A stretch of DNA of 64,000 nt from Pseudoduganella armeniaca (GTDB lineage: Bacteria > Pseudomonadota > Gammaproteobacteria > Burkholderiales > Burkholderiaceae_D), in contig NZ_CP028324.1 of the NCBI RefSeq assembly GCF_003028855.1, forward strand, positions 4,712,001-4,776,000. Reading direction: 5' to 3'. The translations under genes were made by a program, and so were the position numbers. A model generated the notes under the pieces. The model did no database searches. It was not told the DNA's origin and worked only from the letters and a program-made list of their open reading frames with translations. Shown in pieces: positions 35,554 through 44,174 of this stretch (within the stretch, counting starts at the first letter, position 1; each line of letters starts with the position of its first letter).

Positions 35554-37668
35554 TTACGCTGCCGGTGCGGCTTCGTCCGCTGCCTTCATCGACAGCTTCA
35601 GGCGGCCGCGGTCGTCCGTTTCCAGGACCTTGACGCGTACCTGCTGGCCTTCTTTCAGGTAGTCGGCCACGGCGTTGACGCGCTCGTTGGCGATCTGCGA
35701 GATGTGCAGCAGGCCGTCCTTGCCTGGCATGACTTGCACGATGGCGCCGAAGTCCAGCAGTTTCAGGACCGTGCCGTCGTAGGTCTTGCCCACTTCGACC
35801 GATGCCGTCAGCTCTTCGATGCGGCGCTTGGCTTCCTGGCCGGCGGCGGCATCGACGGAAGCGATGGTGACCACGCCTTCGTCGCTGATGTCGATCTGCG
35901 TGCCGGTTTCCTCGGTCAGCGCGCGGATCACGGCGCCGCCCTTGCCGATCACGTCACGGATCTTCTCCGGGTTGATCTTGATGGTGATCAGGCGCGGTGC
36001 GAAGTCGGACAGTTCCGTCTTCACGTGCGGCATGGCCTTCTGCATCTCGCCCAGGATGTGCTGGCGGCCTTCCTTGGCCTGCGCGAGCGCGACCTGCATG
36101 ATCTCTTTCGTGATGCCCTGGATCTTGATGTCCATCTGCAGCGCCGTGATACCGTTGGCGGTGCCGGCGACCTTGAAGTCCATGTCGCCCAGGTGGTCTT
36201 CGTCACCCAGGATGTCGGACAGCACGGCGAACTTGCCGCCTTCCTTGATCAGGCCCATCGCGATGCCGGCAACGTGCGCCTTCATCGGCACGCCGGCGTC
36301 CATCAGCGCCAGGCAGCCGCCGCAGACGGAGGCCATCGACGACGAACCGTTGGACTCGGTGATCTCGGAGACCAGGCGCACGGAGTAGCTGAACTCTTCC
36401 GGCGACGGCAGCGCGGCGACCAGCGCGCGCTTGGCCAGGCGGCCGTGGCCCACTTCACGACGCTTCGGCGTGCCGACACGGCCCGTTTCGCCGGTGGCGA
36501 ACGGTGGCATGTTGTAGTGCAGCATGAAGTCGTCGGTGTACTCGCCCATCAGCGCGTCGATCTTCTGCGAATCGCGGGCCGTGCCCAGCGTTGCCACGAC
36601 CAGCGCCTGCGTTTCGCCGCGGGTGAACAGCGCGGAACCGTGGGTACGCGGCAGCACCGAGGTGCGGATCGCGATCGGACGCACGGTGCGGGTGTCGCGG
36701 CCGTCGATGCGCGGCTCGCCGTTCAGGATCTGCGAACGCACGACCTTGGCTTCCATGTCGAACAGGATGTTGCCCACTTCGACGGAATCCGGTGCGTCGA
36801 CGCCTTCGGCGGCGGCTTGCGCGGCCAGGTCGGCGATCACTTCGTCGTGCATCGAGCGCAGCGCCTGCTGGCGCGACTGCTTGTTTTTGATCTGGTAGGC
36901 CTGGTTGATCTTCGCTTCGGCGAACTGCGCGACCTTGGCGATCAGCGCTTCGTTCTTGGCCGGCGGATTCCATTCGATTTCAGGCTTGCCGCCTTCTTCC
37001 ACCAGGGCGTGGATCGCGTCGATCACGGCCTTCATCTGCTCGTGGCCGTAGACCACGCCGCCCAGCATGACTTCCTCGGACAGCTGCTTGGCTTCCGATT
37101 CGACCATCAGCACGGCCGTTTCGGTACCGGCGACGACCAGGTCCATCTCGGAGGTCTTCAGCTGGGTCGTGGTCGGGTTCAGGATGTACTGGCCGTTGGC
37201 GTAACCCACGCGGGCCGCGCCGATCGGGCCGTTGAACGGCACGCCGGCCACGCACAGGGCGGCGGAGGCACCGATCATCGAAGCGATGTCAGGGTCGATC
37301 TCAGGATTTACCGACAGAACGTGGATGATGACCTGCACCTCGTTCATGTAACCTTCCGGGAACAGCGGGCGGATCGGACGGTCGATCAGGCGCGACGTCA
37401 GCGTTTCCTTCTCGGACGGACGGCCTTCGCGCTTGAAGAAGCCGCCGGGGATCTTGCCCGCGGCATAGGTCTTCTCGATGTAGTCGACAGTCAGCGGGAA
37501 GAAATCCTGGCCCGGCTTGGCGTCCTTGCGTGCCACGACCGTTGCCAGTACGACGGTGTCGTCCATCGACACCAAGACCGCGCCGGATGCCTGGCGAGCG
37601 ATCTCGCCGGTTTCCAGGGTCACGGTGTGTTGGCCGTACTGGAAGGTTTTCGTAACTTTGTTAAACAT
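35554..37668 (-). CDS. pnp: Polyribonucleotide nucleotidyltransferase (PNPase)
   Basis: A 704-residue 3'-5' phosphorolytic exoribonuclease and degradosome component. Two RNase PH domains are present: the first with FFKREGRPSEKETLTSRLIDRP, the second with the active-site region ending SMASVCGGCLALMDAGVP. A KH domain (INPEKIRDVIGKGGAVIRAL) and an S1 domain (GKTYDGTVLKLLDFGAIVQVMPGKDGLLHISQI) follow. Length and order are normal. It follows rpsO on the same strand, as in most proteobacteria, where the pair is co-regulated. Confidence 0.98.
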   Translation of the reverse strand: MFNKVTKTFQYGQHTVTLETGEIARQASGAVLVSMDDTVVLATVVARKDAKPGQDFFPLTVDYIEKTYAAGKIPGGFFKREGRPSEKETLTSRLIDRPIRPLFPEGYMNEVQVIIHVLSVNPEIDPDIASMIGASAALCVAGVPFNGPIGAARVGYANGQYILNPTTTQLKTSEMDLVVAGTETAVLMVESEAKQLSEEVMLGGVVYGHEQMKAVIDAIHALVEEGGKPEIEWNPPAKNEALIAKVAQFAEAKINQAYQIKNKQSRQQALRSMHDEVIADLAAQAAAEGVDAPDSVEVGNILFDMEAKVVRSQILNGEPRIDGRDTRTVRPIAIRTSVLPRTHGSALFTRGETQALVVATLGTARDSQKIDALMGEYTDDFMLHYNMPPFATGETGRVGTPKRREVGHGRLAKRALVAALPSPEEFSYSVRLVSEITESNGSSSMASVCGGCLALMDAGVPMKAHVAGIAMGLIKEGGKFAVLSDILGDEDHLGDMDFKVAGTANGITALQMDIKIQGITKEIMQVALAQAKEGRQHILGEMQKAMPHVKTELSDFAPRLITIKINPEKIRDVIGKGGAVIRALTEETGTQIDISDEGVVTIASVDAAAGQEAKRRIEELTASVEVGKTYDGTVLKLLDFGAIVQVMPGKDGLLHISQIANERVNAVADYLKEGQQVRVKVLETDDRGRLKLSMKAADEAAPAA

Positions 37669-37827
37669 GGGTAATCCCTTTCTATTTGCCGACAGATTTT
37701 CAGGGGCTGTCGTTCACCTCACCACAGGCCGCCCGCTACAGCGACCGGCCTTTTGCTCCACATATTCTCGTGGGAAGCTCATTTTGCTTCCCATTTGCAA
37801 CAAAACAACAATCCAGAATGACAAAAT

Positions 37828-37853
37828 GCCCGCGTCAGCGAACTGGCGCAGGC
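37828..37853 (-). terminator. Hairpin between rpsO and pnp
   Basis: On the minus strand GCCTGCGCCAG and CTGACGCGGGC form an imperfect stem with a TTCG tetraloop, followed by ATTTTGT. It resembles the known rpsO attenuator/terminator position and could cause partial termination or processing before pnp. Confidence 0.6.
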
Positions 37854-37882
37854 ATCCTGGCTTAAACCGGGTACGGCAAAAA

Positions 37883-38152
37883 TTACTTACGCAGACCGAG
37901 CTTGGCGATCAGATCGCGGTAACGGTTGGCGTCCTTGCCCTTCAGGTAAGACAGCAGGCTCTTACGACGGTTGACCATCATGATCAGGCCACGACGGGAG
38001 TGGTGATCCTTGGTGTGGGCCTTGAAGTGGGAGTTCAGTTCGTTGATGCGTGCGGTCAGCAGCGCAACCTGGACTTCCGGCGAACCCGTGTCGTTCTGAC
38101 CACGTGCGTTGTCCGCGATGATCGCGGCTTTGTTGATGTTTTCTACAGTCAT
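37883..38152 (-). CDS. rpsO: 30S ribosomal protein S15
   Basis: An 89-residue protein of exactly the universal S15 length, with NDTGSPEVQVALLTARI and DHHSRRGLIMMVNRRKSLLSYLK. It binds 16S rRNA in the platform of the small subunit. The ATG at 38152 gives MTVENINKAA. The upstream continuation of the frame is not conserved. It is co-oriented with pnp. Confidence 0.98.
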   Translation of the reverse strand: MTVENINKAAIIADNARGQNDTGSPEVQVALLTARINELNSHFKAHTKDHHSRRGLIMMVNRRKSLLSYLKGKDANRYRDLIAKLGLRK

Positions 38153-38350
38153 GATGAACCTTTCACATGCGATGCACGGAGTCTTGCGCGGCCCTTTCGG
38201 TACCTCGCCACCCTGCACATCGTGACTTACGTTATAAATAAAATACCGGCCCAGACAGGCCAGACCCGGGAGTATAACTGAAAACGGATGGAAAATGCGC
38301 GGGTTAAACCGGGTTCTCGCTACAATCATGTCTCTTTTGCAGGAGCGACC

Positions 38351-38830
38351 ATGCGTCTAGCGATCATCTCCCTCACCTGCGCCACGCTGCTGGCCGGCTG
38401 CGCCGCCTTTGGACCGCCGCCGCAGCCGGGCGAACCGATGGCGGCCGTGCAGGCGAAACTGGGGCGGCCAAGCGCCCGCTTCCAGGTCGGCCCGGACACC
38501 GTCGACGAGTATGGCGCCGGCTTCTTCGGCCAGTACACGTGGATGGCCCGCTACGGCGCGGACGGCCGGCTGCTCAGCTACGAGCAGGTGCTGACGGACG
38601 CCAAGTTCGCCACCGTCAAGCTGGGCGTGGACACCAAGGACACGATCCTGCACACGTTCGGCCACCCGGCCGAGACGATGGCCCTGCCGCGGCGCAACCT
38701 GGAAGTGTGGAGCTACCGCTACAAGCAGTCGGGCGTGTGGGACGCGATGATGCACGTGCATTTCTCGCCGGATGGGGTGGTGCGGGAGATGATGAGCGGG
38801 CCGGATATGCTGCGCGAGAAGCGGGATTGA
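38351..38830 (+). CDS. SmpA/BamE-like lipoprotein
   Basis: A 159-residue lipoprotein with signal MRLAIISLTCATLLAGC (lipobox LAGC) and a ribosome site AGGAG before the ATG. The mature part has GEPMAAVQAKLGRPSARFQV and a second copy of the same pattern, VDTKDTILHTFGHPAETM, followed by LEVWSYRYKQSGVWD. It therefore appears to be two tandem BamE-like folds. It is inserted on the plus strand between rpsO and leuA. Function is unknown. Confidence 0.75.
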   Translation: MRLAIISLTCATLLAGCAAFGPPPQPGEPMAAVQAKLGRPSARFQVGPDTVDEYGAGFFGQYTWMARYGADGRLLSYEQVLTDAKFATVKLGVDTKDTILHTFGHPAETMALPRRNLEVWSYRYKQSGVWDAMMHVHFSPDGVVREMMSGPDMLREKRD

Positions 38831-38846
38831 CTTGCAGCGTGTCAGA

Positions 38847-38980
38847 GCTTGGGGTCTGTCCCTTTAGGGACTGACCCCGGTTTTTATCGATACGCATGAG
38901 CGGCCCGCGCCGATTTCACAAAGAGAACGCGGCCGCCGCCGATGAAAACCAGGGTCAGTCCCGAAGGGACAGACCCTAAG
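38847..38980. repeat. Paired-hairpin inverted repeat (GGGTCTGTCCC family), copy 2
   Basis: Same layout as 14025-14119. The left arm is GGGGTCTGTCCC-TTTA-GGGACTGACCCC then GGTTTTTATC. The right arm starts GATGAAAACC at 38941 and ends GGGACAGACCC. The centre is about 52 bp and unrelated to copy 1 except for being GC-rich. The outer flanks extend the match (CTTGGGGTCTG against the complement of CAGACCCTAAG). It separates the convergent lipoprotein and leuA genes. Confidence 0.85.
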
Positions 38981-39006
38981 CCCTGATGCTGCAGTGGTGG
39001 GCCGAG

Positions 39007-40557
39007 CTAACCACGCTCCGTCTGCGGATTGACCCGCTCCTTCGAATGCAGCTTGTTCAGGCCGGCCAGATACGCCTTGGCGGAAGCGACGACGATGTCC
39101 GGGTCGGAACCGACACCGTTGACGATGCGCCCCGCCTGTGACAGCCGCATCGTCACCTCGCCCTGCGACTGCGTACCGGTGCTGATGGCATTGATCGAGA
39201 ACAGCACCAGCTCCGCGCCGCTCTGCGCCTGGCTTTCGATGGCGTTGACGATGGCGTCCACCGGGCCGTCACCCGTGCCCTCGCAGGCGTGCTCGCGCCC
39301 GTCCACCGAGAACACCACGCGGGCGTGCGGCAGCTCGCCCGTCTCGCTGCGCTGGGCCAGCGAGACGAAGCGGTAATGCTCACCCTCCTCGCGCTCCTCG
39401 GCCGAGACCAGCGCCATGATGTCCTCGTCGAAGATCTCGGCCTTGCGGTCGGCCAGCTCCTTGAAGCGGGCGAAGGCGGCGTTGACGTCCGCTTCCGACT
39501 CCAGCTCGATGCCCAGCTCCTGCAAGCGCTGCTTGAACGCATTGCGGCCGGACAGCTTGCCCAGCACGATCTTGTTGGCGGTCCAGCCCACGTCCTCGGC
39601 GCGCATGATCTCGTAGGTCTCGCGCGCCTTCAGGATGCCGTCCTGGTGGATGCCGGAAGCGTGCGCGAAGGCGTTGGCGCCCACCACCGCCTTGTTCGGC
39701 TGCACGGGGAAGCCCGTGATCTGCGACACCATCTTCGAGGCCGGCACGATCTGGCTGGCGTCGATGCCGCACTCCAGGTTGAAGTAGCCGGCACGCGTGC
39801 GCAACGCCATCACCACCTCTTCCAGCGCCGTGTTGCCGGCCCGTTCGCCCAGGCCGTTGATCGTGCACTCGACCTGGCGCGCGCCGCCGATCATCACGCC
39901 GGCCAGCGAGTTGGCCACCGCCAGCCCGAGGTCGTTGTGGCAGTGCACCGACCACACGGCCCGGTCGGAATTGGGGATGCGCTCGCGCAGCCGCCGTATG
40001 GTCTCGCCAAACAGCTCCGGCACCGCATAGCCCACCGTGTCGGGGAAATTGATCGTCGTCGCGCCTTCCGCGATCACGGTTTCCAGCACGCGGCACAGGA
40101 AGTCCTCTTCCGAGCGGCTGCCGTCCTCCGGCGAGAATTCGATGTCGTCGGTATGCTGGCGCGCGAAGCGCACGGCAAGGCGGGCCTGCTCCAGCACCTG
40201 GGCCGGTTCCATGCGCAGCTTCATCTGCATGTGCAAGGGCGAGGTGGCGATGAAGGTGTGGATGCGCTTGCGCGCGGCGGGGGCCAGCGCCTCGGCGGCA
40301 CGGGCGATGTCGCGGTCGTTGGCGCGCGACAGCGAGCAGATGGTGGACTCGCGCACGGTGGCGGCGATGGCGCGGATGGCCTCGAAGTCGCCCGGCGAGG
40401 CGGCCGCGAAGCCGGCCTCGATGACGTCCACCCGCAGCCGCTCCAGCTGCTTGGCGATGCGGATTTTTTCTTCCTTCGTCATCGACGCGCCCGGCGACTG
40501 CTCGCCGTCGCGCAGGGTCGTGTCGAAGATGATCAAGCGGTCGCGCGGCATATCCAT
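39007..40557 (-). CDS. leuA: 2-Isopropylmalate synthase
   Basis: A 516-residue enzyme condensing acetyl-CoA with 2-ketoisovalerate, the first step of leucine synthesis. The N-terminal TIM barrel begins IIFDTTLRDGEQSPGASM and has SVHCHNDLGLAVANSL (metal ligands). A C-terminal LeuA dimer domain for leucine feedback follows (VSLAQRSETGELPHARVVF onward). The start at 40557 (MDMPRDR) or 40551 cannot be separated. It follows pssA, the common betaproteobacterial order. Confidence 0.96.
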   Translation of the reverse strand: MDMPRDRLIIFDTTLRDGEQSPGASMTKEEKIRIAKQLERLRVDVIEAGFAAASPGDFEAIRAIAATVRESTICSLSRANDRDIARAAEALAPAARKRIHTFIATSPLHMQMKLRMEPAQVLEQARLAVRFARQHTDDIEFSPEDGSRSEEDFLCRVLETVIAEGATTINFPDTVGYAVPELFGETIRRLRERIPNSDRAVWSVHCHNDLGLAVANSLAGVMIGGARQVECTINGLGERAGNTALEEVVMALRTRAGYFNLECGIDASQIVPASKMVSQITGFPVQPNKAVVGANAFAHASGIHQDGILKARETYEIMRAEDVGWTANKIVLGKLSGRNAFKQRLQELGIELESEADVNAAFARFKELADRKAEIFDEDIMALVSAEEREEGEHYRFVSLAQRSETGELPHARVVFSVDGREHACEGTGDGPVDAIVNAIESQAQSGAELVLFSINAISTGTQSQGEVTMRLSQAGRIVNGVGSDPDIVVASAKAYLAGLNKLHSKERVNPQTERG

Positions 40558-40592
40558 GAGATGACTCCTAGTGTGCCCGCCGCCAGGCGGGG

Positions 40593-41441
40593 TTAGCGCC
40601 GTTCGCTCTCGTCCAGGGGCTCGTCGTCCACCTGCACGATGGAGACCGGCTTGCCTTTCGCCAGCCGCACGCACAGCACGAGGTAGCCGGACAGGCCGTA
40701 CAGCACGAAGATCGGGAACAACACCTTGGGCGGGTCGATCGAGATCAGCGCGAAGAACAGCGCGATCAGGAAGACGGCGATGAACGGCACCGATTTCTTG
40801 AAATTGAGTTCCTTGAAGCTGTAGAACGGCACGTTGGTCACCATCGTCAGCCCCGCGAACAGCGCGATCGCCCACGACACCCACGACAGGTAGATGCCGT
40901 TGACCTCGAGGTCCACCATCATCAGCACGAAGCCGGCGATCAACGCCGCGGCCGACGGGCTGGGCAAGCCCTGGAAATAGCGCTTGTCGACCACTTCGAT
41001 ATTGGTGTTGAAGCGCGCCAGGCGCAGTGCGGCGCCGGCGCAATAGACGAAGGCGGCAATCCAGCCCAGCTTGCCCAGCCCGCGCAGCGACCATTCATAG
41101 ATGACCAGCGCCGGCGCGGCGCCGAACGAGACCATGTCCGACAGGCTGTCGTACTGGGCACCGAATTCGCTCTGGGTATTGGTCAGGCGGGCGACGCGGC
41201 CATCCAGGCCGTCCAGCAGCATCGCCACGAAGATGGCCCAGGCGGCATGCTCGAAGCGCTGGTTCATCGCCATCACGATGGCGTAGAAGCCGCAGAACAG
41301 CGCGCCCGTCGTGAACGCGTTCGGCAGCAGGTAGATGCCGCGCGAACGCGGCCGGTTGTCGCCCGCCTTGCGGGCGAACCTGCTGAACGGTGTCCTGCGC
41401 GGCGTGCCGGCCTTGGGCCGGCGACGGGGAAATTTTGCCAT
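40593..41441 (-). CDS. pssA: CDP-diacylglycerol-serine O-phosphatidyltransferase
   Basis: A 282-residue inner-membrane enzyme making phosphatidylserine, the precursor of phosphatidylethanolamine. The CDP-alcohol phosphatidyltransferase motif is complete: DGLDGRVARLTNTQSEFGAQYDSLSD (DGxxAR-x8-Gx3Dx3D, near residues 85-110). About seven hydrophobic helices follow a very basic N-terminus. The ATG at 41441 (MAKFPRRR) was chosen over a start seven codons upstream. The usual neighbour psd is not in this window. Confidence 0.94.
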   Translation of the reverse strand: MAKFPRRRPKAGTPRRTPFSRFARKAGDNRPRSRGIYLLPNAFTTGALFCGFYAIVMAMNQRFEHAAWAIFVAMLLDGLDGRVARLTNTQSEFGAQYDSLSDMVSFGAAPALVIYEWSLRGLGKLGWIAAFVYCAGAALRLARFNTNIEVVDKRYFQGLPSPSAAALIAGFVLMMVDLEVNGIYLSWVSWAIALFAGLTMVTNVPFYSFKELNFKKSVPFIAVFLIALFFALISIDPPKVLFPIFVLYGLSGYLVLCVRLAKGKPVSIVQVDDEPLDESERR

Positions 41442-41588
41442 ACGAATCCGTGGTCGTTGCAACGATATTGCTGCGTTATTGTTCTGGCCGGGCGGCCACG
41501 TCGTGCGGGCCGCCCGGGTGCGTGCCTATTATAGAGGAGCGCTACCAGGATCGTCGCGTGCCACGGCTCGTGCTGGTTTATTTGCGGC

Positions 41589-42344
41589 TCACTTGAACCG
41601 CACCTTGCCGACCAGGCGCATGTCCAGCGTCGTCTCGCCCGGCTCGAAGCTCGGTTCGGCCACTTCGGCGCTGTCCTTCATCGCCATCGCCCGCATCGCC
41701 ATCGGCGCCGGCGCGCTCTCGCGCCCGCCCACGTAGTTGCCGGAACCCTCGAAGTCCACCGTGTCCAGCACCGCATCCGTCACCGGCCGGCCCATCGACT
41801 TCGCCACCGCGGCGATGCGCTCATTCAAGGCCTGGTAGGTGGCGGCGATGCGCTGGTCATCCAGCTTGCGCAGCGCGGCCGGGGTCAGGCCGAAGTTGAT
41901 CGCGTTCAGCGTCAGTACCTTCTGCGCGGCGGCCACCGTCTTCGGCAGGCCGGCCAGGTTGGTCGTCTTCACCTCGACGTACTGGCCCACGCGCCAGGCG
42001 GTCGGCTGGCGCGGCCGGTTCGGCGCCAGCGGCTGCACCGGGCGGTCTTCCGGATACACGGGATAGGTGTAGTAGCCCATCGTCTTCAGGCTGGCCTGCG
42101 GGTCCTGCGCCTTCAGGATGTCCAGGCCCTGCTTCATCTTGGTGTTGACGCGCGACGCGGCGGCGGCCTTGTCCTTGTCCTGCTCCTCGATCGCCAGCGT
42201 GGCGATGGCCTGGTCGTTCGGCGCCGTCACCTCGCCGGTGGCGGGAATGATCACGGTGGTGCCGGCGGTCGGCACCGTTTGCGCGTGCGCCTGCACGGTG
42301 CCCAGCACGAACGCGGCGGCCAGCAGGTTTTTCAGTACGGTCAT
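41589..42344 (-). CDS. SIMPL-domain (DUF541) secreted protein
   Basis: A 251-residue protein with a signal peptide (cleavage near AHA-QT) followed by a SIMPL/DUF541 domain. The strand is VIIPATGEVTAPNDQAIATLAIEEQDKDKAAAASRVN and the second half WRVGQYVEVKTTNLAGLPKTVAAA. These periplasmic proteins form oligomeric rings, but their role in most bacteria is unclear. The ATG at 42344 follows AAGGAGAATCTCG. It is the first gene of the block between pssA and ilvC. Confidence 0.88.
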   Translation of the reverse strand: MTVLKNLLAAAFVLGTVQAHAQTVPTAGTTVIIPATGEVTAPNDQAIATLAIEEQDKDKAAAASRVNTKMKQGLDILKAQDPQASLKTMGYYTYPVYPEDRPVQPLAPNRPRQPTAWRVGQYVEVKTTNLAGLPKTVAAAQKVLTLNAINFGLTPAALRKLDDQRIAATYQALNERIAAVAKSMGRPVTDAVLDTVDFEGSGNYVGGRESAPAPMAMRAMAMKDSAEVAEPSFEPGETTLDMRLVGKVRFK

Positions 42345-42508
42345 CGAGATTCTCCTTATCAATAGCTTCCGATGAGCGCACTGTAACCGAAATTGCTACA
42401 GCCAAATGGGTCAGATGGTGAGTGTTTGTAACAGCCATGTCATCATACTGACATCTGGCCGCTGCATCATGGCGGCCCCGACTCAACCATCATTACCTTC
42501 TGGAACGC

Positions 42509-44134
42509 ATGCGCACATCGATCGCCCTGGCCACCTGCGCCACCTTTCTTGCCCTGAACGCCAACGCAAGCCCCACCGCCGCCCCCGCCCAGCCCAAGCT
42601 GGTCGTCGTGATGGCGGTCGACGGCCTGCCGCAGGAACAGCTGCTGCGCTACCGTGGCCAGTTCGGCGACGGCGGCTTCAAGCGCCTGCTGACGCAAGGC
42701 GCCATGTTCGCGGACGCGCACCAGGCCCACGGCACCACGGTCACGGCAATCGGCCATGCCGCTATCCTGACCGGCGCCTATCCGTACCAGCACGGCATCG
42801 TCGGCAACAACTGGATCGACCGCGCCAGCGGCAAGTCGGTCTACTGCACCGAGGACCAGCGCCACCAGTACGTGGGCGAGGCCACCGCGCCGTCCGACGG
42901 CACCTCGCCGGCCAAACTGCGCGTGGACACGCTGGGCGACCAGCTGCGCTACGCCACCGGCAACCAGGCCAAGGTCGTCGCCGTCTCCGGCAAGGACCGC
43001 GGCGCCATCCTGCTGGCCGGCAAAGGCGGCACGGCCTATATGTACATGGAAGGCAGCGGCAATTTCGCCAGCAGCACTTACTACATGCCGCAGCACCCGG
43101 CCTGGGTGCAGCGCTACCAGGCCGGCAAGCCACAGGACCGCTACTACGGCAAGACGTGGCGGCCGATGCTGGCCGACGCGGCCTACCAGCTAGACGCCGG
43201 CGACACGCCGTTCGCGATCTCCTACTACAGCGAGAGCGGGTCGCCCGACGCGTCGTACTACAAGCGCCTGAAGGAAGGCCCGTTCGTCGACGAGCTGACC
43301 CTGGAATTCGCCCGCGCCGCCATCGAAGGCGAGAACCTGGGCGCCAACCCGGCCGGCGTGCCGGACCTCCTGGGCGTCAGCCTGTCGGCGCACGATTACG
43401 TCAACCATGCGCACGGCCCGGAAAGCCGCATGTCGCACGACCACCTGCAGCGACTGGACCGCATGCTGGCCGGCTTCTTCACCTACTTGGACAAGCGCGT
43501 CGGCAGCGACAACTACCTGGTCGTGCTGACGGCCGACCATGGCTTCGCCAACAGCGCCGAGTTCTCGCAGCGCCAGCACATCGACGCCGGCCGCGTCGAC
43601 GGCAAGGCGCTGATGGATGGCTTGCAACGCCACCTGGACGCCACCTTCGGTGCCGGCAAGGTCGCCCTGACGGCCTTGCTGCCGAACATCTACATGGACG
43701 AGGAAGCGCTGGCCAAGGCCGGCGTGCAACGGGCTGCCGTCGAGCAGGCCGCCACCCGCTGGCTGCGGGCGCAAACGGGCATTGCCGACGTCTACACCCG
43801 CAGCCGCTTCGAGGAAGCCGGTGCCACCGGCACGCGCATCGACCTGCTGCTGCGCCGCGCCTGGCACCGCTACGAGTCGGGCGACCTGGTCGTGGTGCCG
43901 CGCGCCTACTGGTCGTTCGGCGCCGGCAGCAGCGGCGCCACGCACGGCACGCCGTACGCCTACGACACCAGCGTGCCCCTGCTGATGATGGGCAAGCGCT
44001 GGATCGCGCCGGGCACCTATGCCGGCTACACCGAAGTGGTCGACATCGCGCCGACCCTGGCCACCATCCTGGGCGTGCGCAAGCCGGCTGGCGCCGAGGG
44101 GCGCGTGCTCACGGAAGCGTTGGCGCGCCGCTAG
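42509..44134 (+). CDS. PafA-like alkaline phosphatase family protein
   Basis: A 541-residue secreted phosphomonoesterase/phosphodiesterase. The signal peptide ends near residue 20. The metal-site Asp is in VVMAVDGLPQ. The catalytic Thr is in TTVTAIGHAAILTG (residues 76-89), as in the Thr-type PafA enzymes rather than the Ser-type PhoA. Later metal ligands are in LSAHDYVNHAHGPES and TADHGFAN. PafA enzymes are phosphate-insensitive in Bacteroidetes; whether this holds here is unknown. It is a single gene with no Pho-box recognised. Confidence 0.88.
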   Translation: MRTSIALATCATFLALNANASPTAAPAQPKLVVVMAVDGLPQEQLLRYRGQFGDGGFKRLLTQGAMFADAHQAHGTTVTAIGHAAILTGAYPYQHGIVGNNWIDRASGKSVYCTEDQRHQYVGEATAPSDGTSPAKLRVDTLGDQLRYATGNQAKVVAVSGKDRGAILLAGKGGTAYMYMEGSGNFASSTYYMPQHPAWVQRYQAGKPQDRYYGKTWRPMLADAAYQLDAGDTPFAISYYSESGSPDASYYKRLKEGPFVDELTLEFARAAIEGENLGANPAGVPDLLGVSLSAHDYVNHAHGPESRMSHDHLQRLDRMLAGFFTYLDKRVGSDNYLVVLTADHGFANSAEFSQRQHIDAGRVDGKALMDGLQRHLDATFGAGKVALTALLPNIYMDEEALAKAGVQRAAVEQAATRWLRAQTGIADVYTRSRFEEAGATGTRIDLLLRRAWHRYESGDLVVVPRAYWSFGAGSSGATHGTPYAYDTSVPLLMMGKRWIAPGTYAGYTEVVDIAPTLATILGVRKPAGAEGRVLTEALARR

Positions 44135-44174
44135 CGCGAGCGCTGGCAATACCGGTAACGCTGAAAGCAACGGG

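Noticed and set aside
35704..37674. A 656-codon plus-strand frame opposite pnp
   Set aside because: Shadow of the strongly conserved pnp gene.
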